From positions 1 through 64,000 of the forward strand of contig JBHICC010000005.1 of NCBI GenBank assembly GCA_046759385.1: a DNA stretch of 64,000 nt, read 5' to 3'. The notes beneath the pieces are model-generated. The model worked only from the letters and a program-made list of their open reading frames with translations, was not told the origin of the DNA and ran no database searches. The stretch's first letter is position 1. Every line of letters begins with the position of its first letter. Origin of the DNA: JBHICC01 sp046759385 (GTDB lineage Bacteria; Pseudomonadota; Gammaproteobacteria; Acidiferrobacterales; SPGG2). A program made the translations under genes and the position numbers. Shown here in pieces: positions 7,484-16,287 of this stretch.

Positions 7484-8528
7484 GTCGCACTACACCAATG
7501 TCAGTACCGCCGGCGCAGTGCCGGGTGCTACCGGCACAATCTGGCTGCCAGGCGGCGTATTGTTGGTGCTTTTCATCGTATCGTTCCTGATCGGCGAGTA
7601 CCCAATTTCACTGTCCGACTTTGCTACTGTCGTCTACAGCCAACTCGTCGGCGAGCAACACGACCTGCCGGCAGTGATCGAAACGGTCCTATTCCGTTCA
7701 CGTTTGCCGCGGGTAGTGGCAGCGGTCTTGGTCGGTGCGGCACTGGCCGGTGCTGGCGCGACTTATCAGGGGATGTTCCGCAATCCGCTGGTGTCGCCAG
7801 ATATATTAGGGGTTTCGGCCGGTGCCGGGCTTGGGGCCGCGTTGGGTATTTTTCTCTCGCTTCCAGTGATCGGCATACAGCTACTAGCGTTTGCGTTCGG
7901 GCTTGGCACCGTCTTTGTTGTCTACATGATCAGCCATGCGGTGCGCGGGCATGATCCGATTCTTGTGTTGGTCTTGGCTGGCGTGGTCATGGGCGCGCTG
8001 GCTGGGGCTAGCGTTTCAATGCTCAAGGTCTTGGCGGATCCTTACGATCAGTTGCCAGCCATTACTTTCTGGCTGTTGGGAAGTCTGGCGTCAGCCAATC
8101 TTTCCGATGTTGTCGGCATTGTGCCGTTGATTTTAGTTGGGATCATACCGCTGTACCTGTTGCGCTGGCGTATGAATGTGATGTCGCTTGGCGATGAAGA
8201 AGCCCGCGCGCTAGGGGTAGACGCTGTGAAGATGCGGATTATTTTCATCTGTGCCGCGACCTTGATGACTGCTGCCGCCGTTTCTATCAGCGGAATCATT
8301 GGTTGGGTGGGCCTCATGATCCCTCATATCGCCCGTATGTTGGTCGGGCCAAGCTTTGCACGCTTGCTCCCCGTTTCCATCATGCTGGGCGCGAGTTTCT
8401 TACTTGTGGTAGATGATCTCGCACGAACGGCCGCTGCCATCGAAATTCCGCTGGGCATCTTGACAGCGTTTGTGGGCGCACCGTTTTTTCTGTGGCTGCT
8501 CGCGAAGGCAAGGCGAGGGTGGCAGTGA
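7476..8528 (+). CDS. ABC importer permease, FecCD/BtuC family
   Basis: This 350-residue integral membrane permease has about ten helices, starting near residue 25. Family motifs are LPRVVAAVLVGAALAGAGATYQGMFRNPLVSPDILGVSAGA (about residues 76-115), the coupling region MSLGDEEARALGV, and GWVGLMIPHIARMLVGP. It is the membrane channel for the binding protein at 6386-7483 and pairs with the ATPase encoded next; the three genes overlap and form one transcription unit. FecCD permeases carry siderophores, haem, B12 or, in MolB, molybdate. I favour molybdate/tungstate from context. Confidence 0.92.
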   Translation: MNKSHYTNVSTAGAVPGATGTIWLPGGVLLVLFIVSFLIGEYPISLSDFATVVYSQLVGEQHDLPAVIETVLFRSRLPRVVAAVLVGAALAGAGATYQGMFRNPLVSPDILGVSAGAGLGAALGIFLSLPVIGIQLLAFAFGLGTVFVVYMISHAVRGHDPILVLVLAGVVMGALAGASVSMLKVLADPYDQLPAITFWLLGSLASANLSDVVGIVPLILVGIIPLYLLRWRMNVMSLGDEEARALGVDAVKMRIIFICAATLMTAAAVSISGIIGWVGLMIPHIARMLVGPSFARLLPVSIMLGASFLLVVDDLARTAAAIEIPLGILTAFVGAPFFLWLLAKARRGWQ

Positions 8529-9346
8529 GACTGGCCGTGGACAACCTGGGGTTCGGTTACCCGTCGAAACCCGTCGGTCGAGAAGCGAGTTTCACCCTTA
8601 CTGGCGGCGAGGTGCTGTGCTTGCTTGGACCGAATGGCAGTGGCAAAACAACTTTGTTCAAGACCGTGCTAGGCCTGCTCCCGCCGCAAGCGGGCACTGT
8701 GCGTCTGGGCGAAGAAAACATGGCGGGTTGGTCTCGGCAACAGATCGCCCGTGTCATGGGGTATGTCCCACAAGCACACAATGCTTATTTCCCGTTTACG
8801 GTGCTGGAAACCGTATTGATGGGCCGCACCGCACACATGGGATTGTTCGCAAGCCCGTCGAGACGTGACATCAACGCGGCAGAGCGCGCGCTCGACACAC
8901 TTAATATTATGCACCTACGCGACGCGGTCTATACGCGCATCAGTGGCGGTGAACGCCAGCTTACCCTGATCGCGCGCGCGTTGGCACAAGAACCGCAGAT
9001 TCTGGTCATGGACGAGCCAACCGCGAGCCTTGATTTTGGCAATCAGATGTTAGTGCTCGACCAAATACACGCACTCGCGGAGAAAGGCATGGCCATTATT
9101 CTTTCCACCCACGATCCTGACCACGCATTCCTCTGTGCACATAGGGTGGCGATGTTGCACGAGGGCAAACTGGTGCGTCTTGGTGCGCCCAGTGATGTGA
9201 TTACTCGCGATAGCTTAAAATTACTCTACGGCGTCAACATCGACGTGGTCGAGCTGCCCGCCTACCGCAGCGACGGCCAACGGCGAATACACGTATGTGT
9301 GCCAGCCGAGGTAGATACAAGGTTCAAGGTACAAGAGCCAAGATAA
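8525..9346 (+). CDS. ABC importer ATPase, FecE/MolC type
   Basis: This 273-residue ATP-binding subunit has Walker A GPNGSGKTT, a Q-loop (YVPQAH), the signature ISGGERQLTLIARALAQ, Walker B ILVMDEPTASLDFGNQ and the switch His in STHDPDHA. The GTG at 8525 overlaps the permease stop (GTGA) and has GAGG six bases upstream. An in-frame GTG at 8492 is less likely. It energises the permease encoded immediately before it. The gene ends 49 bases before the convergent ankyrin gene. Confidence 0.93.
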   Translation: MRLAVDNLGFGYPSKPVGREASFTLTGGEVLCLLGPNGSGKTTLFKTVLGLLPPQAGTVRLGEENMAGWSRQQIARVMGYVPQAHNAYFPFTVLETVLMGRTAHMGLFASPSRRDINAAERALDTLNIMHLRDAVYTRISGGERQLTLIARALAQEPQILVMDEPTASLDFGNQMLVLDQIHALAEKGMAIILSTHDPDHAFLCAHRVAMLHEGKLVRLGAPSDVITRDSLKLLYGVNIDVVELPAYRSDGQRRIHVCVPAEVDTRFKVQEPR

Positions 9347-9395
9347 GAATTTTGTAGTCGCTTTAACTTAGATCTGCCTGCTTGTATCTCGGATC

Positions 9396-10592
9396 TTAAC
9401 GTTTCGCCCCCGCCTGCTTGAGCAAGTCGATAATTTCCGCATCGCTGACCATCTCAGCCGCCTGCAATGCAGTCCAGCCGTCTTTCGCGCGAATGTGCAC
9501 GTCCGCGTCGCTTGCGAGCAGTAGCTGCACAACACGGATATGGCCACTGTTGGCGGCAAGCATCAGCGCCGTATTCCCGTCGTCAGTATCGGTACCGTTC
9601 ACATCCGCCCCACGCTCTAGCAGCAACGCCACCGTGCGCACTCGGTTGGCCCGCGCCGCGATCATGAGCGGCCTGCGCCCGTTACGCCCGGGCGCATTGA
9701 CATCGGCACCAGCATCGATCAGACGCATAATGATAGCCTCGTGGCCTGCGCGCGCGGCGCGCCCCAAAGGGTTTTCGCCATTGTCAGCACGCACATCGAT
9801 TTCGGCGTTCGCGCGCAGCAGGGCCTCGACGATCGCGGTGTAGCCGGCTTTCGCGGCCAACAGCAAGGCGGAACGGCCGTCAAGCGTGCGCGCATTGACA
9901 TCTGCCCCGTTCGCCAGCAGGAGCTCGAGCAACGCGCTATTGCCACGCCGTGCGGTCGCCATCAGCGCCGTCCAACCGTCTTTAGCGCGTGCATTAACAT
10001 CGGCACCACTGACGATCAACTCAATCGCCGTGTGCTGACCCGCTGGGGTGGCCGCCGCTTGCATCAATGCCGTATTCCCTTGCTTTGTTCCGGCGGCGTT
10101 GGCGTCGGCGCCATGCTGCAGGAGCAGCCGCACAACGGCGCTGTGGCCGCGGTCCGCTGCTAAGATCAGCGCCGTGTTTCCGTAGCGGTCCTCTCTCGCG
10201 CGCAGATCTGCTTCGTGCTCTAGCAATAGCTCAAGGATGTCGAGATGGCCCTGATGCGCCGCCTGCATCAGTGCGGTCCATTTGTCTGCTGAACGGGCAT
10301 TGATTTCGGCCCCGCGTTTTAGCAAGAGCGCCGCGACCTCACGATGCCCTCGCTTGGCTGCCAGCATCAGCGCAGTGTTGGCTTGCGGCCGCGTGTCGCG
10401 TGCCTCGATGGCAGCGCCCTGGTCGAGCATATACTGAACCAAATCGGTACGTCCCGCCTCTGCTGCCATCAGCATCTGCTGATCGGCTCTTTCTTGCGGC
10501 GACATCTGTGACGCCGACGCAGCCTGGACCAGCAGGGCGAGAACAAAGAGAAGAATCTGGCGCACTGATAGGTTCTTATTAAAGAGGAACAC
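9396..10592 (-). CDS. exported ankyrin-repeat protein, long form
   Basis: This protein has an N-terminal hydrophobic signal (VRQILLFVLALLVQAASAS) followed by about eleven ankyrin repeats that cover the rest of the chain. Typical units are NTALMLAAKRGHREVAALLLKRGA and KDGWTALMATARRGNSALLELLL. The frame is open to 10649, overlapping the preceding gene by 50 bases; GTG codons at 10592 and 10565 put the signal peptide at the start and are more plausible. It is probably periplasmic or surface-exposed. It is the longer sibling of the protein at 4645-5403, and the two flank the Rieske and transporter genes. Confidence 0.85.
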   Translation of the reverse strand: MFLFNKNLSVRQILLFVLALLVQAASASQMSPQERADQQMLMAAEAGRTDLVQYMLDQGAAIEARDTRPQANTALMLAAKRGHREVAALLLKRGAEINARSADKWTALMQAAHQGHLDILELLLEHEADLRAREDRYGNTALILAADRGHSAVVRLLLQHGADANAAGTKQGNTALMQAAATPAGQHTAIELIVSGADVNARAKDGWTALMATARRGNSALLELLLANGADVNARTLDGRSALLLAAKAGYTAIVEALLRANAEIDVRADNGENPLGRAARAGHEAIIMRLIDAGADVNAPGRNGRRPLMIAARANRVRTVALLLERGADVNGTDTDDGNTALMLAANSGHIRVVQLLLASDADVHIRAKDGWTALQAAEMVSDAEIIDLLKQAGAKR

Positions 10593-10599
10593 GCGCGTG

Positions 10600-10926
10600 C
10601 TAGAAGTTCGCGGTAAAACGAAACTCCTTACCAAGTGCTTTTGTTGCAAACCGGTGAATCTCTAGACACATCTCGATGAAACCCTCTTCATGATCGAAGC
10701 TGTGCACGTCTGCCATGGTCTTAAGCTCGCGCAGTTCCTTCGACTCTAGAATCAAAGTAGTCTCTTCCTTCTGTTCGGTCGATTCTACCTTTCCGATTCG
10801 AAAGTATTCGATAATTTCTTCGATCCCATAGTCACCACCTTGGTAACGGTGGACGAGCCTCATGTTACCGTCCGCGTCGGTCGCGTAGACACCGAGTTCT
10901 GACATTTCGTCAACAGCCTTCGCCAT
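10600..10926 (-). CDS. hypothetical protein downstream of moaC and ligase genes
   Basis: This is a 108-residue soluble protein with no signal or membrane helix, rich in Glu and Lys. It opens with a short beta-rich part (ELGVYATDADGNMRLVHRYQGGDYG) and continues with helical segments (IIEYFRIGKVEST, MCLEIHRFATKALGKEF). I cannot assign a family. It is 48 bases after the ligase-like gene, in the same direction as moaC and the ligase, so the three probably share a transcript. A link to formate dehydrogenase maturation is inferred only from the neighbourhood. Confidence 0.72.
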   Translation of the reverse strand: MAKAVDEMSELGVYATDADGNMRLVHRYQGGDYGIEEIIEYFRIGKVESTEQKEETTLILESKELRELKTMADVHSFDHEEGFIEMCLEIHRFATKALGKEFRFTANF

Positions 10927-10974
10927 GATCGGAGTCGGCTCGGTAGGATCAGAGGAAAGATCAGTCCCTAGAGG

Positions 10975-11730
10975 TTAAAGTAAGAAGAACTCGGCCACCG
11001 AGACTGATCTACGCCCGCCGTTGGGCAGCGCAATGATCAATGCACCTTGCTCATCAATGTCGGCAAAGTTTCCCCTGACAGTCTCAGTCTCTAGCCGCAC
11101 CTCGATCGGTTTACCGATACCATCGGCTTGCTGCATCCACATTTTTCGCACCGGCGCAAAGCCTTCCTCTGCCCAGCGATTTATCCATGACAAAAAATGT
11201 CGCGTGAAGTACTCGAGCAGTGCTGCGTCTGTGGCATCGGGCGTGCCCTCTGCCACCAAGCTCGTCGCGGGAGGATCCATATCTTCCGGATGGTTCTGTA
11301 CGTTCACGGCTGCGCCGAGTACAAGCCAGTCGTGGCCTTCGGATCCTGGCGATGAACCTTCTAAGATTATGTTGGCGAGTTTGGCATCGTACAACAGGAT
11401 GTCGTTAGGCCAGCGATAATACAGTTCGGAACGCGGTGCTGAGACGTTAGCAATGGCAAGCCCTAAGCTAATGGCGGCCACGTAGCTAAGTTGGGTATTC
11501 ATGGCCGATGGCTCATCCGGGCGCAATACCAGCGCACAGTGAAAGTTGCCGCGACAAGAGATCCAGGGCGCACCAAAGCGACCGTAGCCCGCCGTTTGCT
11601 CTTTAGCCCAGACCAGCGTGCCTTCGTCTGCACCCTGTGTAGCCAGCCGTTTTGCCTCGGCAGCGGCGCTGTCAACCGTATCGAGCGCCACTAACTCGTA
11701 ACTGGTAGGAAGGCTGGGTGTTGTGTTCAT
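10975..11730 (-). CDS. biotin/lipoate-protein ligase-like enzyme
   Basis: This 251-residue protein has the BirA catalytic fold: an AGYGRFGAPWISCRGN glycine-rich loop, RWPNDILLYDAKLANIILEG with the conserved Lys, and a C-terminal SH3-like segment (IEVRLETETVRGNFADIDEQGALIIAL). There is no N-terminal DNA-binding domain. The biotinyl-AMP loop usually reads GRGRRGR, so GYGRFG is atypical and substrate specificity is uncertain. The ATG at 11730 overlaps the moaC stop (ATGA), so the enzyme is translationally coupled to a Moco gene. From memory, similar orphan ligases occur in alphaproteobacterial formate dehydrogenase loci; I could not check this. Confidence 0.82.
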   Translation of the reverse strand: MNTTPSLPTSYELVALDTVDSAAAEAKRLATQGADEGTLVWAKEQTAGYGRFGAPWISCRGNFHCALVLRPDEPSAMNTQLSYVAAISLGLAIANVSAPRSELYYRWPNDILLYDAKLANIILEGSSPGSEGHDWLVLGAAVNVQNHPEDMDPPATSLVAEGTPDATDAALLEYFTRHFLSWINRWAEEGFAPVRKMWMQQADGIGKPIEVRLETETVRGNFADIDEQGALIIALPNGGRRSVSVAEFFLL

Positions 11731-12221
11731 TCGCTGTCTGGTACCGTCTGCCGCTTCCACGTTCCTGAACGGCCTCCGGACTTCTGCAACAGACAGATGT
11801 CGCTGAGAATCATTCCCCGATCCACGGCTTTACACATGTCGTAAATAGTGAGCAACGCCACCTGCACGGCGGTTAGTGCTTCCATTTCGACGCCCGTACG
11901 TTCTCGCGTCTCTACGGTGGCGCGACAAATCACGCAGTTTTGTTCCGGCGCCGGTGTGAGCTCAACCTGCACGCGTGTCAGCGCGATTGGGTGGCACAAC
12001 GGAATAAGATCAGCCGTCTTCTTAGCCGCCATGATGCCGGCGACGCGGGCAACCCCTAGGACGTCTCCCTTCTTGTGCCCGCCTTGGCGCACTAATGCCA
12101 AGGTCGCGGGCTGCATTTGAATGCGGCCTTCAGCGACGGCGACACGGTGGCTGACCGTCTTATCACCCACGTCGACCATGTGTGCTTCGCCGGCTTCGTT
12201 GAGATGAGTGAGCTTGCCCAT
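11727..12221 (-). CDS. moaC: cyclic pyranopterin monophosphate synthase MoaC
   Basis: This 164-residue enzyme converts 3',8-cyclo-GTP, the MoaA product, to cyclic pyranopterin monophosphate, the second half of step one of Moco synthesis. Family motifs are MVDVGDKTVSHRVAVAEG, KKTADLIPLCHP and TGVEMEALTAVQVALLTIYDMCKAVDRGM, which include the catalytic Lys and His positions. The length is normal. It leads a minus-strand unit with the ligase-like gene and two further genes. The 220-base gap to the divergent gene at 12442 shows no clear structure to me. Confidence 0.95.
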   Translation of the reverse strand: MGKLTHLNEAGEAHMVDVGDKTVSHRVAVAEGRIQMQPATLALVRQGGHKKGDVLGVARVAGIMAAKKTADLIPLCHPIALTRVQVELTPAPEQNCVICRATVETRERTGVEMEALTAVQVALLTIYDMCKAVDRGMILSDICLLQKSGGRSGTWKRQTVPDSE

Positions 12222-12441
12222 AACACCCAGCTGCCCACAGGGGGGTCTACAAATGCTACTTACATGACGGTCGAAAGGCCAGCCGCGGGCGGCCCCCTTC
12301 CCCTAGCCGGCCGTTGCGCCTGTCCGCATCCAGGTGTGCGTCTTATAGGCTCCTATGCCATGATATCGCCAGTCCCCACCTGCGGCCGTCGCCGGGAGGG
12401 CCGCGCGTCCATTCCGCCTACTGGAGTAGCCATACCGGAGC

Positions 12442-14580
12442 ATGTTTGGGCTACGGGTAAACGATTGCGCTGCGCTTGGCGTCGCGGCCTTGCTCATCAC
12501 TTGGGCGACGGGAGTCGCTAAGGTGTCGGCAGCGCCCAGGGATATGACCGACGCCGTGCGCGAGGCCATTGACCGCGTTTGTGAGGCACCACAAGTGGAC
12601 CTCGAGCAGCTTGCAATTCGCATAGAGGGGGCCGCCGCCATCGAGCACGAGCTGCTTGAGGCGCGCGGCGCAGTCATCGGATGGCGTCGGCGCTTGGCAA
12701 TGCAGGGCGGTGATGAGTTGCGGATCGAGTTGATTGCGCCACGCGGGCAGCTGCGTCGGGTAAGCGCAGAACACTGGGCTAACATGGCTGGCCGCCAACA
12801 ACCTCTGCTGCTTGCACTTACCGATCCACAGTGCGTCATTCGATTAGGGCGGCGGCTAGTGTACGAAGACGATCACACCGCCGCCGTTACGTTGGAGCAC
12901 CTAGACGGCACCTTGTCGCCCACAGGGGTGCGTGAACCGCTCAATCCACCTGTGCCACCGGGCACTGACCCTGCAGGCGTACCTGTCGCCATGGTCGATG
13001 CCGGTGTGAATTATCTGCTCGATCCAGTCAGAGCACGCCTTGCACGCGATGACAGTGGCGCGATTCTCGGTTATGACTATTGGGACTTGGATCGGCGGCC
13101 GTTCGACAGCAATCCGGCCCGCTCGTCATTTTTTCCACAGCGGCACGGCACCAAAACGGCGAGTCAGTTCCTGCGAGAAGCCCCAGCGGCATCACTGGTC
13201 CCTTACCGCTATCCACGCCCCGACATGAGCCGTATGGCGGATCTCGTTGCGGACGCGGCCGGCAATGGCGTGATGATCGTCAATATGTCGCTCGGTAGCA
13301 ATGAGGCGGAAGAGTGGAGTGTCTTTGCCGAGACGGCCGAGAAACATCCCGAGATGTTGTTTATCGTTTCAGCGGGCAACAATGGCAGGAACATCGATCA
13401 ACGTCCCGTATTTCCGGCAGCGTTGGCGTTGCAAAACATCGTTACTGTTACTTCGGCCGAACTCACCGGTGTACCTGCTCGCGGTTCGAACATAGGACCA
13501 AGGACTGTTGATCTGCTGGTACCCGCCGAGAACCTCGCTGTGCTCGATTTCGCCGGTCGCCATGGGCGTGCCTCTGGCTCGAGTTACGCCGCTGCACGGG
13601 TGACCGCGTTGGCAGCACGATTGTTGGCACAGAATCCTTCGTGGCGCGCGCCTGAGCTTAGAGCGGCAATCTTCGCGCGCGCGTTGCGCCCATTGCCCGG
13701 AGAATCAACGTACGTGTCTCAGGGATTTATCCCGGATCCGGCGACGGCAGAGAGTCGCCGGCCAGCCCGCGATGACGCCAAACTGGCAGTCGTCAGCCGG
13801 CGTGCCTTCGCCGTGCGTGATGCTGTGGACCACCCCTACCGCTATCCGATTGTCACCATGTTAACAATGGCTGTTGTGCTCGGGGCCATTGCGCTGTGGT
13901 TGACAGCAAACGACACGGCGCGCTCGGTGTGCGAGAAGATCGGGCCAAAGGCTACGCGGCACACGATCCGCGTCGCTGCCAGCTTGGTACCATCGCTACT
14001 ATTTTTGGCACTCACGCTGAGTTTGCTCCCGGCTAAGGGGGCAACAGGTTCAACATACTTTTTTCGCCCCACATTCGTTTATCTGGATCGCACTGAGTGG
14101 AATTTCGACATCCTACGCTTTCATGCGCGACGGTCGGCAAAGTTTCTCGAGCAGTGCGGTATTGTCATACCAAGCGTCGATGTGTACCTGCTTGAAGGGC
14201 CGGAAACGTTTCGGTACTTTCGCGAACATACGGCCAAGGAGCTCGTACGTCGTCTGCGATTCGCCAAGCCGACAGTCTACTTCGTGCGCGATAGCTTGCA
14301 GCAGGATGCATATGAGGCAGAGGCGATCGGTAAAGGTAATAGTCGGACACGCCCGACGCTCCGGTACACGGTCTGGGTAACAGAACGTCTCAGGGATCCG
14401 GGTATTGGACTGGCGCATGAGCTGGTCCATGTACTCATGGACAGTGGCCGTCATGTGGATCTTCCGGGAAATCTCATGCGGGCGCAGACATCGCCGGACA
14501 ATACTGAACTCACAGTGGTGCAGTGTGCGAGGATAGCAAGCGCTGGTGTGGAGAATGGATTGCTAGAGCAAGCAAGATAA
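12442..14580 (+). CDS. membrane protein fusing a subtilisin (S8) domain and an HExxH domain
   Basis: This 712-residue protein has an apparent signal peptide (residues 1-30) and a subtilisin-like domain at about 175-420. Its triad is in place: Asp186 (VAMVDAGVN), His235 (QRHGTKTA) and Ser381 (ASGSSYAAARV), with oxyanion Asn313 (SAGNNG). Two transmembrane helices follow (about 469-488 and 511-530), then a domain carrying His659-Glu-Leu-Val-His663, a zincin-type HExxH; a Glu at 689 could be the third ligand. Both domains would face the periplasm with a short cytoplasmic loop between the helices. I know no standard family with this architecture. The TPR/oxygenase gene follows after 13 bases. Confidence 0.85.
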   Translation: MFGLRVNDCAALGVAALLITWATGVAKVSAAPRDMTDAVREAIDRVCEAPQVDLEQLAIRIEGAAAIEHELLEARGAVIGWRRRLAMQGGDELRIELIAPRGQLRRVSAEHWANMAGRQQPLLLALTDPQCVIRLGRRLVYEDDHTAAVTLEHLDGTLSPTGVREPLNPPVPPGTDPAGVPVAMVDAGVNYLLDPVRARLARDDSGAILGYDYWDLDRRPFDSNPARSSFFPQRHGTKTASQFLREAPAASLVPYRYPRPDMSRMADLVADAAGNGVMIVNMSLGSNEAEEWSVFAETAEKHPEMLFIVSAGNNGRNIDQRPVFPAALALQNIVTVTSAELTGVPARGSNIGPRTVDLLVPAENLAVLDFAGRHGRASGSSYAAARVTALAARLLAQNPSWRAPELRAAIFARALRPLPGESTYVSQGFIPDPATAESRRPARDDAKLAVVSRRAFAVRDAVDHPYRYPIVTMLTMAVVLGAIALWLTANDTARSVCEKIGPKATRHTIRVAASLVPSLLFLALTLSLLPAKGATGSTYFFRPTFVYLDRTEWNFDILRFHARRSAKFLEQCGIVIPSVDVYLLEGPETFRYFREHTAKELVRRLRFAKPTVYFVRDSLQQDAYEAEAIGKGNSRTRPTLRYTVWVTERLRDPGIGLAHELVHVLMDSGRHVDLPGNLMRAQTSPDNTELTVVQCARIASAGVENGLLEQAR

Positions 14581-14593
14581 CGACGAGCAAGTC

Positions 14594-16279
14594 ATGGGCC
14601 GTAAGGAACGACGTCAGATTAAGAAGTTAGCGCGGCAGAATCGCGGCAACGGCGAAACACCCAGCGGTGACTTCATTAGCACGCTACTGGCGGAGGCTGT
14701 GACGTATCTGCAGGCGGGGCTCCCGCAAGATGCGTTCAAGTTGTGCCAACAAGCGCTGAATGCACAGCCTGACCATGCTGACGCACTCAACCTTTGCGGA
14801 GTGGCAGCGTTTCAATTGGGCGATGTCGAACATGCTTTGAGAATGTTAGAAGCAGCGATCAGCAAGAAACCGGATTACGTTGACGCCTACAATAACCTCG
14901 GCAACATCTTTCGCGCCATTGGGCATTTTGATGAGGCCGAGGCAGCTTATCGCCATGCGATAGAGATCAAACCCGATTACTTTGATGCTCACTACAATCT
15001 CGGGATCGTGCTCGAGGCATCAGACAAGTTGAACGAAGCTGAGAACGCCTATCGCCAGGCAAGTGAGATCAACTCAGAATTTCCGGAGGTGTTACTCAAT
15101 CTTGGCAACGTACTGAAGGCCATGGGCAAACTGGATGAAGCCATCACCACCTATGAGCGTACTCTCCAGGCACACCCCGAAAATCCGGCCGCATACAATA
15201 ACATCGGTAGCGCGTTTTACGAGCTCGGAAGATTCAACGAAGCAGAAAGCGCTTTTCGCAAAGCACTCGAGGCCCAACCCGATCACGTTGATGCAAACTA
15301 TAACCTAGGGATCGTATTGCAAGAACTCGGAAAGCTAGATGAGGCGGTGGCCGCATACGAAAATGTCCTGAAGGCGAGTCCCGAGTATGTCAAGGCAAAT
15401 GTCAACCTCGGTTACGCCCTACATAAGCTGGGAAAGCATCAAGAGGCGGTAGCGACCTATAGGCGCGCGATCGAGCTTGAACCGGAGAACGCACAGGTAC
15501 ATGCGAACCTGGGGGATATTCTGCTCGAACAAGGTAACGCACGCGCCGCAGTCGACGTTTGCGATGATTATCTCAAGCGCTGCCCTGGCAACACGGGCGT
15601 ACTGGCATTCAAAGCTGTCGCACTGGCGGAGCTGGGCGAACGCGATGGGGCTCGAGCGCTGCTTGATTTTGATCGCTTCATTCGGCCCACGCAGCTCAAG
15701 GCGCCAGCCGGCTTCGCGAGCCTAGCCGACTTTAATGCGGCCTTGGCGCACCATGTACGTACGCATCCGACCTTAATCACGGCGCCAGCGAGTCACGCTA
15801 CCCGACTCGGCAAGCACTCGGGCGAGCTTCTCGGTCCGACGGCGGGGCCTGTGGCAATATTGGCCGATGCGATTCGCGAAGCGGTCGAAGCGTATCGCAA
15901 GACTCTGCCAGCAGACGTTAATCATCCTTTCCTGACTAGCCCGCCGAATCAATTTTCGTTGACCGCATGGGCCGTTGTGCTCGAAGCGCAAGGGCACCAG
16001 ATTTCGCACATTCACCCCTCGGCTTGGCTCAGTGGCGTCTACTACGTAAAGGTTCCGGGTGTCGTGTCTACGGCCGATCAGCAACCGGCAGGCTGGATCG
16101 AGTTCGGGCAGCCTCCGGAGCATTTCCACTGCAAAGTCGAGCCCGAGACGAGGTTGTTGCAACCGAGGGAAGGACTGATGCTATTGTTCCCCTCGTATTT
16201 CTATCACCGAACGATCCCGTTCGAAACGACTGGGCAACGCATTAGCATCGCCTTCGATGTGCGGCCCCCCTCCCCCTAA
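14594..16279 (+). CDS. TPR protein with C-terminal 2OG-Fe(II) oxygenase-like domain
   Basis: This 561-residue protein starts with a basic stretch (MGRKERRQIKKLARQ), has about ten tetratricopeptide repeats (residues 30-370; units such as YVDAYNNLGNIFRAIGHFDEA) and ends in a putative 2-oxoglutarate/Fe(II) oxygenase domain (about 400-558). Candidate iron ligands are in HIHPSAWLSGVYYV and FPSYFYHRTIPF, and RISIAFDV follows as in that family (PF13759-like). No signal peptide is seen, so it is probably cytoplasmic. It could hydroxylate a protein recruited by the TPR solenoid. It is cotranscribed with the dual-protease gene. Its last codons run into a GC-rich repeat element. Confidence 0.86.
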   Translation: MGRKERRQIKKLARQNRGNGETPSGDFISTLLAEAVTYLQAGLPQDAFKLCQQALNAQPDHADALNLCGVAAFQLGDVEHALRMLEAAISKKPDYVDAYNNLGNIFRAIGHFDEAEAAYRHAIEIKPDYFDAHYNLGIVLEASDKLNEAENAYRQASEINSEFPEVLLNLGNVLKAMGKLDEAITTYERTLQAHPENPAAYNNIGSAFYELGRFNEAESAFRKALEAQPDHVDANYNLGIVLQELGKLDEAVAAYENVLKASPEYVKANVNLGYALHKLGKHQEAVATYRRAIELEPENAQVHANLGDILLEQGNARAAVDVCDDYLKRCPGNTGVLAFKAVALAELGERDGARALLDFDRFIRPTQLKAPAGFASLADFNAALAHHVRTHPTLITAPASHATRLGKHSGELLGPTAGPVAILADAIREAVEAYRKTLPADVNHPFLTSPPNQFSLTAWAVVLEAQGHQISHIHPSAWLSGVYYVKVPGVVSTADQQPAGWIEFGQPPEHFHCKVEPETRLLQPREGLMLLFPSYFYHRTIPFETTGQRISIAFDVRPPSP

Positions 16280-16287
16280 CCCTCTAA

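Noticed and set aside
9314..9388. Inverted GATACAAG/CTTGTATC at the convergent gene ends as a terminator
   Set aside because: The arms are 8 bases with a loop near 59 bases and no T-run; too weak to call.
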